A stretch of DNA of 28,525 nt from Empedobacter sp036647415 (GCF_036647415.1 NZ_JAVXKG010000036.1:1-28525); one strand, 5' to 3'; shown: positions 15,010 through 23,378, counted from the stretch's first letter. Program-made: numbers and translations. Notes: generated by a model from the letters alone, not told the origin.

Positions 15010-15918
15010 TTAGATTAAAATCATCTCACGAAAGGGTACAATAATGTTGTATCCTTTTTGTTTGAAATAATCTTCGAAACCATCACGTTTTGTAACCAAA
15101 ACAAAATCTCCTCCCCAAGCTCCAAGACTTTTTACAGTACCTTCATAATCCGAAAAATATAAATCTTTAACCTTTGGTTGTTGCATAAAAATGGCTAATT
15201 TATCTTGATATTCGTTCAAAATATCTTCAAAATCATTCAAATTTTCAACTTTTATTGTTTTGAGAACCAAATCAGAAAGATGATGAATTAAGTTCCAATC
15301 TTTTTCTTTGTTTTTATAGTGATTTCCCACAACAGCCTGCGTATCTTGTTTTTGATTAAGATAAACAAAATATAAATCATCCATAAAATTCCAATTCAAT
15401 TCTAATTCTTCAACATTAATTGGGTGATTAGAGAATAAAATTGGTTGATTATGATGAGCACAAGCAACGTCATAACCACTTGTGTTGAAGGTTAATTTAT
15501 TTAATTCAAACGGATTTATATCAACCCATTGACTAATTAAATCTATTAATGTAGAGCTACTTCCAAGTCCCCATTCTTGCGGATATTCTAATTTTGTTTC
15601 ACAATTATAACTCAAATTAGACGTAAAAAAAGAAGAATTTAAAGATTTTGCTTGAAGTAAACTATTTTGCAACGATTCGCTTAATTTATGATTGGTTGAA
15701 GAAATAATTTTCAGAGAATTTAATTCAAACTGAGCTTCAAACCAAAGCGAATCATCGTGTTTTTTTGCTTTCCAATTAAGTGTATTTTTTTGCAAAAGAT
15801 TTTGCTCAACAAAAAGACACTGCCCATATTTTGTGGGCAGTGCAAATGCTTTCGCGCCATCCATAACAATATATTCCCCGATAAGGAATAATTTACCATT
15901 GGAACGGAAGTTTTTCAT
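15010..15918 (-). CDS. GYDIA-family GHMP kinase
   Basis: This protein of 302 residues belongs to the GHMP small-molecule kinase superfamily (galactokinase, homoserine, mevalonate and phosphomevalonate kinases). It begins with the family's GKLFLIGEYIVMDG strand-loop (8-21). The phosphate-binding loop WGLGSSST lies at 116-123, and the family-naming segment appears as SGYDVACA (147-154) in place of GYDIA. The GYDIA subgroup is typical of Bacteroidota. Its substrate is usually guessed to be a mevalonate-pathway intermediate, which I cannot confirm. It starts 1 nt after the fabD stop, so the two are translationally linked. Its stop abuts the stop of the convergent InaA-like gene with no spacer, leaving no room for a separate terminator. 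Confidence 0.88.
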   Translation of the reverse strand: MKNFRSNGKLFLIGEYIVMDGAKAFALPTKYGQCLFVEQNLLQKNTLNWKAKKHDDSLWFEAQFELNSLKIISSTNHKLSESLQNSLLQAKSLNSSFFTSNLSYNCETKLEYPQEWGLGSSSTLIDLISQWVDINPFELNKLTFNTSGYDVACAHHNQPILFSNHPINVEELELNWNFMDDLYFVYLNQKQDTQAVVGNHYKNKEKDWNLIHHLSDLVLKTIKVENLNDFEDILNEYQDKLAIFMQQPKVKDLYFSDYEGTVKSLGAWGGDFVLVTKRDGFEDYFKQKGYNIIVPFREMILI

Positions 15919-15919
15919 T

Positions 15920-16798
15920 TTATATTGTTGCAGAAGAAGTAGAAACTTCTCTATTTATTTTTTTAACTAAACCTTGTAAAGTGTTTCCTGGACCAACTTC
16001 TATAAATTCTGTCGCACCATCTGCAATCATGTTTTGTACAGATTGCGTCCATTTTACAGGAGCTGTTAATTGTGCAATTAAATTCTTTTTAATCTCAGTA
16101 GGATCTGTAACAGCTGTTGTAGATACATTTTGATAAACTGGACAAATTGGAGTATTAAAAACTGTCTCTTCAATTGCCTTTGCTAATTCTTCTTCAGCAG
16201 GCTTCATTAAAGGTGAATGAAAAGCACCACCAACTGGTAAAACTAAAGCGCGTTTTGCGCCTAATTCTTTTAGCTTTTCACATGCTAAATTAACAGCTTC
16301 AATCTCTCCAGAAATAACTAATTGACCTGGACAGTTATAATTTGCAGCTACCACTACTCCTTCTATTTCTTTACAAGCATTTTCTACAATTTCGTCCTCT
16401 AGTCCTAAAATTGCAGCCATTGTAGATGGATTTGCTTCACAAGCTGCTTGCATTGCTAAAGCACGTTTGTAAACTAATTTTAAACCAGATTCAAAATCTA
16501 ATGTTTCATTTGCAACTAAAGCAGAAATTTCTCCTAAAGAATGACCAGCAACCATTTCTGGTTTAAAATCTACTAATGTTTTTGCTAAAATTACTGAATG
16601 TAAAAAAACCGCAGGTTGTGTAACTTTAGTTTGTTTTAAATCTTCAGCAGAACCATCAAACATAATTGATTTAATATCAAATCCTAATATTTCGTTCGCT
16701 TTATCAAATAATTCTTTTGCTAGTGTAGAGTTTTCGTACAAGTCTTTTCCCATTCCTGAGAATTGAGCGCCTTGTCCTGGAAAAACATATGCTTTCAT
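15920..16798 (-). CDS. fabD: malonyl-CoA:acyl carrier protein transacylase
   Basis: This protein of 292 residues transfers malonyl from CoA to acyl carrier protein, feeding type II fatty-acid synthesis in the cytoplasm. The FPGQGAQ motif is at 6-12, the nucleophile S87 sits in GHSLGE (85-90), R112 is the carboxylate-binding arginine (KRALAMQ) and H194 in AFHSPLM is the catalytic histidine. The C-terminal EVGPGNTLQGLVKKI is also typical. Length is close to the ~300-310 of the family. A promoter box TAAATTTG lies 21 nt upstream of the ATG. The GHMP kinase gene follows by 1 nt in what looks like a two-gene unit. Other fab genes are not adjacent. Confidence 0.96.
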   Translation of the reverse strand: MKAYVFPGQGAQFSGMGKDLYENSTLAKELFDKANEILGFDIKSIMFDGSAEDLKQTKVTQPAVFLHSVILAKTLVDFKPEMVAGHSLGEISALVANETLDFESGLKLVYKRALAMQAACEANPSTMAAILGLEDEIVENACKEIEGVVVAANYNCPGQLVISGEIEAVNLACEKLKELGAKRALVLPVGGAFHSPLMKPAEEELAKAIEETVFNTPICPVYQNVSTTAVTDPTEIKKNLIAQLTAPVKWTQSVQNMIADGATEFIEVGPGNTLQGLVKKINREVSTSSATI

Positions 16799-16819
16799 GA
16801 TTGTATTTTATAATTGAGA

Positions 16820-16827
16820 CAAATTTA
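16820..16827 (-). promoter_or_regulatory. -7 box TAAATTTG for fabD
   Basis: A perfect TAnnTTTG match on the minus strand, ending 21 nt before the fabD ATG at 16798, in the 48-nt gap after the GT9-GT2 gene. Confidence 0.55.
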
Positions 16828-16846
16828 TAATAAAATCTTAAACTTC

Positions 16847-18763
16847 TTAGTTAATCGGAGATTTTAGGTTTTCTTCTTGGTAAATTTCATCTAGATATTT
16901 ATAACGATTCGCAACCGAAATTGCATGAAGTTTTGCAATTGTATATCCTTCTTGTCCATCTAAAAAACCTAAACGTATAATATAATAATTAAAAAAACGG
17001 TAAGCTGGCTTTATTTTACGATGAAAAAATGATGGTTTTAGATTTTTTAAACGAAGTTCTTTTGCACGTAATTTAGAGTAACTATTTAGTTTTGCTAAAT
17101 ATTCTTCTTCATTATCAAAAGTATAATGATCTAATTTATTTTTCAAAAAACCTGCCTTTCCTTCGTATTCTACAATTTCATGCACCATACGGTCTAATCG
17201 ATAACGAGATTTTGATTTTTTAAAAACACGAATGGCTTTATCATTTTGCATTCCTGTGTATTTGATATATTTATTCTTAAAAAAGAATTTACGATAAACA
17301 TAATAAACATCAAATTGAGGATTATTATTTACAGTTTCTTTGATTTCTTTTTTCAATTCATCTGGAATTCCTTCGTCAGCATCAAAAAACGTTATCCAAT
17401 CATTTTCAGCAATCGACAAAGCATAATTTCTTTGATTAGTGAAATTATCAAACTTTCTTTTTATAAATTTAACTTTTGGGTTTTGAAGTGCAATTTGCTC
17501 AGTTTTATCTGTGCTATAAGAATCTACAATAATTATTTCATCAGCAAAATCAACATCATTCAAATAACGTTGTATATTTTTCTCCTCGTTGTATGCTATC
17601 AGTAAAGCTGAAATTTTAGTAGACATTGTGTTTTTTAAGCCAATATTAGTAGAGTTAATGTTTGGTTCGTCTACGGCAAAACTATTATTTTTTAATGATT
17701 CTTTTATATGCTGATCCAAAAAATTCTTCAAATTACTCTTAAATAATTCAAAATCAAATAGCATATAAAATGAATTCACATCTTTTTTTAACTGTTGATT
17801 CGTTAAACCTGCAAATTTATTAGGAAAATAGTCTTTTAAATGCACACTTGTATGATTAATTCCATCTTCAAAAGTTGCCCAAACATTTTTATCAATCCAA
17901 GGAGAAAAAATAATAAACGATTTTTTACCAACAGCTTTGCTCATATTTATTGCACCACCGTCATTACCAACAATCAAATCGCATTCATTAGCTATCGCTA
18001 TAAATTGACGCAAATCATCGCCCAATAATTCGAAATAAACCTTTGATTTTGTCTTATCTGATAATTGATTGTAAACTTCTTCGGCTTGCGATAATTGTTT
18101 CGGAAAATAATTAAACAAAATATTAACATTATAATTATCACCAATAAAATCAACTAATTTTGCCATTTGATTTAACGGATACGTTTTAGATAAATCAGAA
18201 CCTAAAAGACTTATCATTACAGTTTTTCGGGAAGAATCTACTTTATATTTCTTGAATAAATCTTTAGCTGATTGGATTTCTATTTCTGTTAAATATAATT
18301 TTGGTTCTGTAGCAAATGGAGTTGAAATTCCAAGTGGTTTTAACAATTCTAAACGATGCTCTATCGCTAATCCTAATACAGAGTTTGGTTTATCATGTTT
18401 TATTACATTATCCGTGTAGAGAAAAGTACGTCCTGATTTTTTATATGATATTTTTTTTGGTGCATTATTAATCCAAACATCAACCCAACTTTGAAGTTTA
18501 GAATAGGCATCAATCACAACATCATACTTATTTTGATTGACTTGTTTAGAAAATTGAATTAATTTTAATAATCCTTTATCCTCTTTTTCATCAAAAATAA
18601 TTTTATTATCGATATATGGATTATTCTCTAAAACAGGTAAAGTATTGCTATTTACCAAATAATCTATTGTTGCATTTGGATATGCTTTTTTAAGATTTTC
18701 ACACAATAATGAAGTAATCAGTACATCTCCAATCATCTTATGTTGGATGATTAATATCTTCAT
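16847..18763 (-). CDS. fused glycosyltransferase: GT9 (heptosyltransferase-like) plus GT2 (WaaE/LgtF-like)
   Basis: This is a single frame of 638 residues joining two enzymes that are commonly separate. Residues 1-~345 are a GT9 ADP-heptose:LPS heptosyltransferase-like GT-B protein. It starts MKILIIQHKMIGDVLITSLL and carries VGNDGGAINMSKAVG near 263-277. A ~30-residue hydrophilic linker follows. From M380 the sequence reads MSTKISALLIAYNEEKNIQR, a normal N-terminus for GT2 inverting transferases of the WaaE/LgtF/KdtX group. It has VDSYSTD (413-419) and the DxD-like FFDADEG (459-465). The 259-residue GT2 part has the full family length, so both halves look complete. Both families act on LPS inner-core heptose or Kdo. 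M380 probably marks an ancestral start codon, so the fusion likely arose by loss of a stop. It has its own promoter box 17 nt before the ATG. Confidence 0.88.
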   Translation of the reverse strand: MKILIIQHKMIGDVLITSLLCENLKKAYPNATIDYLVNSNTLPVLENNPYIDNKIIFDEKEDKGLLKLIQFSKQVNQNKYDVVIDAYSKLQSWVDVWINNAPKKISYKKSGRTFLYTDNVIKHDKPNSVLGLAIEHRLELLKPLGISTPFATEPKLYLTEIEIQSAKDLFKKYKVDSSRKTVMISLLGSDLSKTYPLNQMAKLVDFIGDNYNVNILFNYFPKQLSQAEEVYNQLSDKTKSKVYFELLGDDLRQFIAIANECDLIVGNDGGAINMSKAVGKKSFIIFSPWIDKNVWATFEDGINHTSVHLKDYFPNKFAGLTNQQLKKDVNSFYMLFDFELFKSNLKNFLDQHIKESLKNNSFAVDEPNINSTNIGLKNTMSTKISALLIAYNEEKNIQRYLNDVDFADEIIIVDSYSTDKTEQIALQNPKVKFIKRKFDNFTNQRNYALSIAENDWITFFDADEGIPDELKKEIKETVNNNPQFDVYYVYRKFFFKNKYIKYTGMQNDKAIRVFKKSKSRYRLDRMVHEIVEYEGKAGFLKNKLDHYTFDNEEEYLAKLNSYSKLRAKELRLKNLKPSFFHRKIKPAYRFFNYYIIRLGFLDGQEGYTIAKLHAISVANRYKYLDEIYQEENLKSPIN

Positions 18764-18780
18764 AAAACTAAGTTATACAG

Positions 18781-18788
18781 CAAAATTA
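18781..18788 (-). promoter_or_regulatory. -7 box TAATTTTG for the GT9-GT2 gene
   Basis: A perfect TAnnTTTG match on the minus strand, ending 17 nt before the ATG at 18763. It sits in the 43-nt gap after the LtaS-like gene. Confidence 0.5.
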
Positions 18789-18806
18789 AGAAAATATATG
18801 CTAATT

Positions 18807-20672
18807 CTACAATTCTTTATTTCCTAATGTTAATTGATTTTTAGATACTCTTTTGTTAAACGATTGGATATAGGCCTTCATAAAACTCTCCATTTCTTGT
18901 GTTTTAATTTTATCTTTATTTATAAGATTTTCTTTTAACAATGGGTCTGTTTTCCAATTATATAATGCCAATGATTTTGTTCCATCAAAAGCCATGTAAT
19001 AATCTCCCTTATTTAGATTATAAATATTATCTAAATAATTAACAACAAAATCTTTATCCGATTTATATGATTTCCCGTAAGATATTATTTTTCCGTTAAG
19101 TTGTAAATAATCCATCAAACTTGGAAGAATATCTATTTGTTGAAAATTTTTAGAACTCTTACCAACCATTGTAGGATCATTTGGAACATAAAACATAATT
19201 GGAATTCTAAATTTACCAACGTTATTTTTATAAACTTCTTCTGCTCCACTAGATGATGTATGGTCAGCTGTTATAACAAATATTGTATTTTTATACCATG
19301 CTTTTTTTTCTGCAGATTTAAAAAATTTTTCTAATGCAAAATCCGAATAAGCTATAGATTCATGAATTTCAGTTGTTCCTTTCGGAAATTTGCCTTTGTA
19401 CTTTTCTGGAATTGTAAAAGGAGGATGAGACGAAATTGTAAATAAAGTAGAAAAGAAAGGTTGCTTAAAATCTGATAATTTATGTGTAAAAAACTGTAAA
19501 AAATCTTCATCAAAAACACCCCACTTTCCATCAAATGATGCAGGACCTACATATTCATTTTTACCATAATATCGCTCAAAACCAGCAACATTTGAGTATT
19601 GATCAAAATTTTGACTTCCGTTAAAAGCGCCATGAAAAAACGAAGTTGAATATCCGTTATCTTTTAATACTTTTGGTAATCCATACACACTATTTAATGC
19701 ATAACTAGACGAAATAAAACTCTTGTTCATCAAACTTGGCACACTAGAAATAATAGAAGGAACAGCGTCTATTGATAACTTCCCGTTTGCAAATCCATTC
19801 TCAAAATAATAACTTTTAGTAATTAAAGAATCTAAAAATGGCGTTTGACCTCGTTGTATATTCTCTCTTCCAAAACTCTCTAAAATTAAAATAACAACAT
19901 TCTTTTTATTTGTGTTTTTGTAAGAGAAAGTTTGAATTGGATTGAATATCTTATTTGCGATATCTTCTTTATAATATACAGTTTGTTTTAAACTTTCATT
20001 TTTATTTAATGTTTTTAAAACTGTAAATGGCGTGTTAAGTACTAAAGCAGATGTTCCTATTGGCCCATATTTAGATGCATCAACAATACTTAAAGGTTTT
20101 CTATCTATTCCTCTTCCCATCAAAAACAAAATAAGAACTATGCACACTAGTGATAACAGCGAACCTATTGTTGACATTTTTTTCACCGATTGATAATTTA
20201 TTTTTTTCAATAAAAACATAAAAATCAACATACTAGAAAAAATAAAAACTGGAATTTTCCAATAGTCAACAAAATATGAAATAATTAAACCGCCTATTTC
20301 ATTTGTCATCCCTTCAGCTATAATCATACTAAAAGAACTACGTCTACCAATGAATCTAAAGTACTCGTAATCAATAAAATTAAGCGAAATAAATAAACCA
20401 TTTACAAGAAAGAAACTATAAAATAAAATAGTCTGATATTTTTTATTCTCTTGAAATTTTCCTGGTATTAAATGTAAAATTGCAAATACAATATTAATAT
20501 AACCAATAACAGATAAATCAAATTTTAATCCTCCCATAAATACATCTGCATTTATTTCTGGAAAAAAAGATTGATTATAAAAATAGAATCCTAATCTTAC
20601 AACTGTATATAATAGTAAAACTAAAAATATTCTTTGAATAAAAAGAAATAACGGATTTTTAGGAAAATTCAT
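18807..20672 (-). CDS. LtaS-like membrane sulfatase-fold phosphotransferase
   Basis: This inner-membrane protein of 621 residues has the LTA-synthase/phosphoglycerol transferase layout: about five hydrophobic segments in residues 1-187, then an extracytoplasmic sulfatase-fold domain. Metal and catalytic residues are visible: E265 (ILESFG), the nucleophile S300 in NGKLSIDAVPS, H416 in SSHPPF, and D470-H471 in ITADHTSSSG. Gram-positive LtaS uses Thr at the nucleophile; the Ser here is what I recall for Bacteroidota homologues. Gram-negative bacteria make no lipoteichoic acid, so the likely job is moving phosphoglycerol or phosphoethanolamine onto a periplasmic glycan or LPS. It is followed after 43 nt by the GT9-GT2 gene, which supports an envelope-glycan role. 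It has no perfect promoter box. The dapD terminator sits just upstream. Confidence 0.85.
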   Translation of the reverse strand: MNFPKNPLFLFIQRIFLVLLLYTVVRLGFYFYNQSFFPEINADVFMGGLKFDLSVIGYINIVFAILHLIPGKFQENKKYQTILFYSFFLVNGLFISLNFIDYEYFRFIGRRSSFSMIIAEGMTNEIGGLIISYFVDYWKIPVFIFSSMLIFMFLLKKINYQSVKKMSTIGSLLSLVCIVLILFLMGRGIDRKPLSIVDASKYGPIGTSALVLNTPFTVLKTLNKNESLKQTVYYKEDIANKIFNPIQTFSYKNTNKKNVVILILESFGRENIQRGQTPFLDSLITKSYYFENGFANGKLSIDAVPSIISSVPSLMNKSFISSSYALNSVYGLPKVLKDNGYSTSFFHGAFNGSQNFDQYSNVAGFERYYGKNEYVGPASFDGKWGVFDEDFLQFFTHKLSDFKQPFFSTLFTISSHPPFTIPEKYKGKFPKGTTEIHESIAYSDFALEKFFKSAEKKAWYKNTIFVITADHTSSSGAEEVYKNNVGKFRIPIMFYVPNDPTMVGKSSKNFQQIDILPSLMDYLQLNGKIISYGKSYKSDKDFVVNYLDNIYNLNKGDYYMAFDGTKSLALYNWKTDPLLKENLINKDKIKTQEMESFMKAYIQSFNKRVSKNQLTLGNKEL

Positions 20673-20730
20673 ATGTGCTAATTAAAGCTGCAAAAATCTG
20701 AAACAGTATTTAATTAACCAAAATTTAATA

Positions 20731-20772
20731 AAAAAAAAACGATTTTTTTATATTAAATAAAAAAATCGTTTT
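20731..20772 (-). terminator. intrinsic terminator after dapD
   Basis: A 15-bp inverted repeat (20736-20750 with 20758-20772, loop TATTAAA, core CGATTTTTTTA) is followed on the minus strand by a T tract (A run 20731-20739). It starts 23 nt beyond the dapD stop and isolates dapD from the LtaS-like gene. Confidence 0.8.
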
Positions 20773-20795
20773 GTAATCTATTTTATAGACAATAT

Positions 20796-21611
20796 TTACA
20801 CCGCAACATTATGTTCGCGTAAAGCATCATTCAAAGATGTCTTTTTATCTGTAGACTCTTTACGTGTTCCGATAATCAATGCACAAGGAACTTGATATTC
20901 TCCTGCCGCAAATTTTTTCGTGTAAGAACCTGGAATAACCACTGAACGAGCTGGTACAAAACCTTTCATTTCAATTGGCTCATCTCCTGTAACATCAATA
21001 ATTTTTGTAGATGCAGTAAGTACAACATTTGCTCCTAAAACCGCTTCTTTACCTACGTGTACACCTTCTACAACGATACAACGAGAACCGATAAAAGCGT
21101 TATCTTCGATAATTACTGGAGCAGCTTGCAATGGCTCTAAAACTCCACCAATACCAACACCACCAGATAAATGTACATTTTTACCAATTTGCGCACAAGA
21201 ACCTACAGTAGCCCAAGTGTCAACCATTGTTCCTTCATCTACATAAGCACCAATATTTACATAAGATGGCATTAAAATAACTCCAGAAGAAATATAAGCA
21301 CCGTAACGAGCAACAGCATTTGGTACAACACGAATTCCTTTTTCTGCATAGTTACGTTTTAATTCCATTTTATCATGGTATTCAAAAATCCCTGCTTCTA
21401 AAGTTTCCATTTTCTGAATTGGGAAATACATAACGACTGCTTTTTTCACCCATTCATTCACTTGCCAACCGTCTGCTACAGGTTCTGCACAACGTAATTG
21501 TCCGTTATCTATTAATTCTATAACTTCACGAATTGCAGTTTGCGTCGCTTCTTCTTGTAACAATTCTTTATTGTCCCAAGCTTTTTCTATAATTTGTCTT
21601 AAATTCTCCAT
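20796..21611 (-). CDS. dapD: 2,3,4,5-tetrahydropyridine-2,6-dicarboxylate N-succinyltransferase
   Basis: This protein of 271 residues catalyses succinylation of tetrahydrodipicolinate by succinyl-CoA in the succinylase branch of lysine and meso-diaminopimelate synthesis. An N-terminal helical domain (MENLRQIIEKAWDNKELL…) precedes a left-handed beta-helix built from hexapeptide repeats at about 105-215. Examples are VNIGAYVDEGTMVDTWATVG, IGKNVHLSGGVGIGGVLEP and FIGSRCIVVEGVHVGKEAV. The trimer-family signatures and length match DapD of Bacteroidota and Proteobacteria. It is single, with its own promoter box TATATTTG 19 nt before the ATG and a strong terminator after it. It diverges from ruvX across a 92-nt gap. 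Confidence 0.96.
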   Translation of the reverse strand: MENLRQIIEKAWDNKELLQEEATQTAIREVIELIDNGQLRCAEPVADGWQVNEWVKKAVVMYFPIQKMETLEAGIFEYHDKMELKRNYAEKGIRVVPNAVARYGAYISSGVILMPSYVNIGAYVDEGTMVDTWATVGSCAQIGKNVHLSGGVGIGGVLEPLQAAPVIIEDNAFIGSRCIVVEGVHVGKEAVLGANVVLTASTKIIDVTGDEPIEMKGFVPARSVVIPGSYTKKFAAGEYQVPCALIIGTRKESTDKKTSLNDALREHNVAV

Positions 21612-21630
21612 CTTTAATTAAATATTGCCA

Positions 21631-21638
21631 CAAATATA
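21631..21638 (-). promoter_or_regulatory. -7 box TATATTTG for dapD
   Basis: A perfect TAnnTTTG match on the minus strand, ending 19 nt before the dapD ATG. It is divergent from the ruvX box at 21692-21699. Confidence 0.6.
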
Positions 21639-21691
21639 AAAATTAATCTGAAGGGTTTTCATAGAGATTATTTATTATTGAATCGTTTTTA

Positions 21692-21699
21692 TAAATTTG
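21692..21699 (+). promoter_or_regulatory. -7 box TAAATTTG, 4 nt before the ruvX ATG
   Basis: The sequence reads TAAATTTG-CCAG-ATG. It is a perfect box with the same 4-nt spacing as the boxes before cca, uvrB and the phosphodiesterase gene, predicting a leaderless mRNA. Confidence 0.6.
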
Positions 21700-21703
21700 C
21701 CAG

Positions 21704-22117
21704 ATGTCAAGAATAGTAGCTTTAGATTACGGAGGAAAAAGAACAGGTGTTGCAGCAACGGATGAAATGCAGATTATTGCTTCTCCAGTTGATACAATAG
21801 AAACATCAAAATTGATGGATTTCTTGAAACAATATATTCAAAAAGAAAACGTTTCTGACCTTGTAGTTGGATTATCTGTTCGATTTTCGGGTGAATTAAA
21901 TGAGATTGAAAATCAAATTCAACCTTTTCTAAAAAAGTTCGAAAAAGAGTTTCCATTGATAAAAATTCATCGTGAAAATGAAATGTTTACCTCAAAAATG
22001 GCATCTCGCGCAATGTTTGAAGGTGGAATGAAAAAGAAAAAACGTCAAGAAAAAGGAATGGTAGATAAAGTAAGTGCTGTAATAATTTTACAATCATTTT
22101 TATCACATAAATTATAA
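21704..22117 (+). CDS. ruvX: YqgF/RuvX family: putative pre-16S rRNA nuclease / Holliday junction resolvase-like
   Basis: This is a small RNase H-fold nuclease of 137 residues. Family members process the 5' end of 16S rRNA in E. coli and were first proposed as Holliday junction resolvases. The start MSRIVALDYGGKRTGVAATD carries the catalytic D8 and the GGKR loop (10-13). DLVVGLSV (near 64-71) forms the second core strand, and the C-terminal D121 in MVDKVSAVIILQSFL is the third acidic residue. It is the first gene of the plus-strand run ruvX-def. def has its own promoter box 8 nt after the ruvX stop. The promoter is 4 nt from the ATG, so there is probably no 5' leader. Confidence 0.93.
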   Translation: MSRIVALDYGGKRTGVAATDEMQIIASPVDTIETSKLMDFLKQYIQKENVSDLVVGLSVRFSGELNEIENQIQPFLKKFEKEFPLIKIHRENEMFTSKMASRAMFEGGMKKKKRQEKGMVDKVSAVIILQSFLSHKL

Positions 22118-22124
22118 CAAATTG

Positions 22125-22132
22125 TATCTTTG
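22125..22132 (+). promoter_or_regulatory. -7 box TATCTTTG for def
   Basis: A perfect TAnnTTTG match just after the ruvX stop and 28 nt before the def ATG at 22161. Confidence 0.55.
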
Positions 22133-22160
22133 CTGTTAAATTAATAAAAAAAGATCAAAA

Positions 22161-22736
22161 ATGGTATTACCAGTTGTAGCTTACGGAGACCCTGTCTTGC
22201 GTAAAGTTTCACACGAAATAGATCAAGATTATAAAAATTTAAATGAACTGATCGAGAATATGTTCGATACAATGTACGACTCTAATGGAGTTGGTATCGC
22301 AGCTCCTCAAATCGGAAAAGATATACGTTTATTTATTGTAGATTGCTCGCCTTTTGAAGAAGATGAAGATTATGAAGATGTGAAAGATGAATTGAAAGAT
22401 TTTAAACGCATTTTTATCAATCCAAAACAAATCGGAAGTTCTGAAGGTGACGAATGGGCTTTTACAGAAGGATGTTTAAGTATTCCTCATATACATGAAG
22501 ATGTAACACGTCCAGAATCTGTTACGTTAGAATATTTTGATGAAAATTGGGAGAAACATACCGAAACTTTTTCCGATATTCGTGCTCGTGTTATTCAACA
22601 CGAATATGATCATTTGGAAGGAAAGCTTTTTATTGACTATATTTCGAGCTTTAAAAAGAAATTAATAAGTAATAAATTAAAAAATATAACAAAAGGGAAA
22701 GTAAACACGAGTTACAAAATGAAGTTCCCTTCATAG
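22161..22736 (+). CDS. def: peptide deformylase
   Basis: This metalloenzyme of 191 residues removes the formyl group from the N-terminal methionine of nascent proteins. All three family motifs are present: GVGIAAPQ at 43-50, EGCLSIP at 103-109 with metal ligand C105, and QHEYDHLEG at 146-154 with ligands H147 and H151 and catalytic E148. An acidic insertion (FEEDEDYEDVKDELKD, about 65-80) sits in the middle loop and resembles that of other Bacteroidota deformylases. The gene follows ruvX by 43 nt, with a promoter box in the gap, and the DUF5606 gene follows after 23 nt. Confidence 0.97.
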   Translation: MVLPVVAYGDPVLRKVSHEIDQDYKNLNELIENMFDTMYDSNGVGIAAPQIGKDIRLFIVDCSPFEEDEDYEDVKDELKDFKRIFINPKQIGSSEGDEWAFTEGCLSIPHIHEDVTRPESVTLEYFDENWEKHTETFSDIRARVIQHEYDHLEGKLFIDYISSFKKKLISNKLKNITKGKVNTSYKMKFPS

Positions 22737-22759
22737 ACCCTTAAACATACATTTAGAAT

Positions 22760-23371
22760 ATGGATTTATCAAGAGTTATCGCAATTTCAGGAAAACCAGG
22801 ATTATACCGTTTAATTTCTCAAACAAGAGGAGGTTTTGTTGTTGAAGATTTAGAAAAAGGAAAAAAAATCTCAATCGCATCTAACTACAATGTTAGTTTA
22901 TTAGACAATGTTGCTATTTACGGTGTATCACAAGAGTATCCTTTAGCAGAAGTTTTCTTCAGAATTTACAAAAAAGAAAACGGTGGAGAAACTGTAGATC
23001 ACAAAGTTTCTGGAGCGGAATTACGTAAATATATGGAAGAAGTTTTACCAGAATATGACGATTCAAGAGTTTATGATTCTGATTTGAAAAAATTATTCCA
23101 ATGGTATAATATCTTACATAAAAACGGATTATTAAACATTGACTTAGCTGCTGTAGAAGCTGCAATGGCTGCTCAACAAGCACAAGAAGCTCAAATTGAA
23201 GCACCTGTTGCTGAAGTAGAAGCTACTGAAGAAGTCGCTGTAGAAGAAAAACCAAAAAAGAAAGCTCCTGCTAAAAAGGCGGCTGACAAAAAAGACGCTG
23301 AAGAAAAACCTGCTGCTAAGAAACCTGCTGCTAAGAAAGCTACAGCAAAAAAAGATAAAGACGCTGAATAA
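22760..23371 (+). CDS. DUF5606 protein with Lys/Ala/Pro-rich tail
   Basis: This protein of 203 residues has unknown function. Residues 1-~130 match my memory of the Bacteroidota DUF5606 family: MDLSRVIAISGKPGLYRLIS, GGFVVEDLEKGKK, and LFRWYNxL-like LFQWYNILHKNGL near 112-124. Residues ~131-160 are Ala/Gln/Glu-rich. Residues 164-203 are a basic tail of KKAPAKKAA and AAKKPAAKK units, like histone H1 or bacterial Hc1/AlgP tails. This suggests nucleic-acid binding, although the acidic stretch before it could mask this. The tail is encoded partly by a 15-bp tandem repeat (23309-23338). The gene sits in a tight run def-DUF5606-mazG, 23 nt after def and 7 nt before mazG, so it is co-transcribed with translation-related and housekeeping genes. 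Confidence 0.85.
   Translation: MDLSRVIAISGKPGLYRLISQTRGGFVVEDLEKGKKISIASNYNVSLLDNVAIYGVSQEYPLAEVFFRIYKKENGGETVDHKVSGAELRKYMEEVLPEYDDSRVYDSDLKKLFQWYNILHKNGLLNIDLAAVEAAMAAQQAQEAQIEAPVAEVEATEEVAVEEKPKKKAPAKKAADKKDAEEKPAAKKPAAKKATAKKDKDAE
23309..23338 (+). repeat. 15-bp tandem repeat, two units, in the DUF5606 tail
   Basis: The unit CCTGCTGCTAAGAAA is repeated exactly at 23309-23323 and 23324-23338 and encodes PAAKK twice. Slippage here could change tail length in steps of five residues without shifting the frame. Confidence 0.85.
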
Positions 23372-23378
23372 TTAAAGG

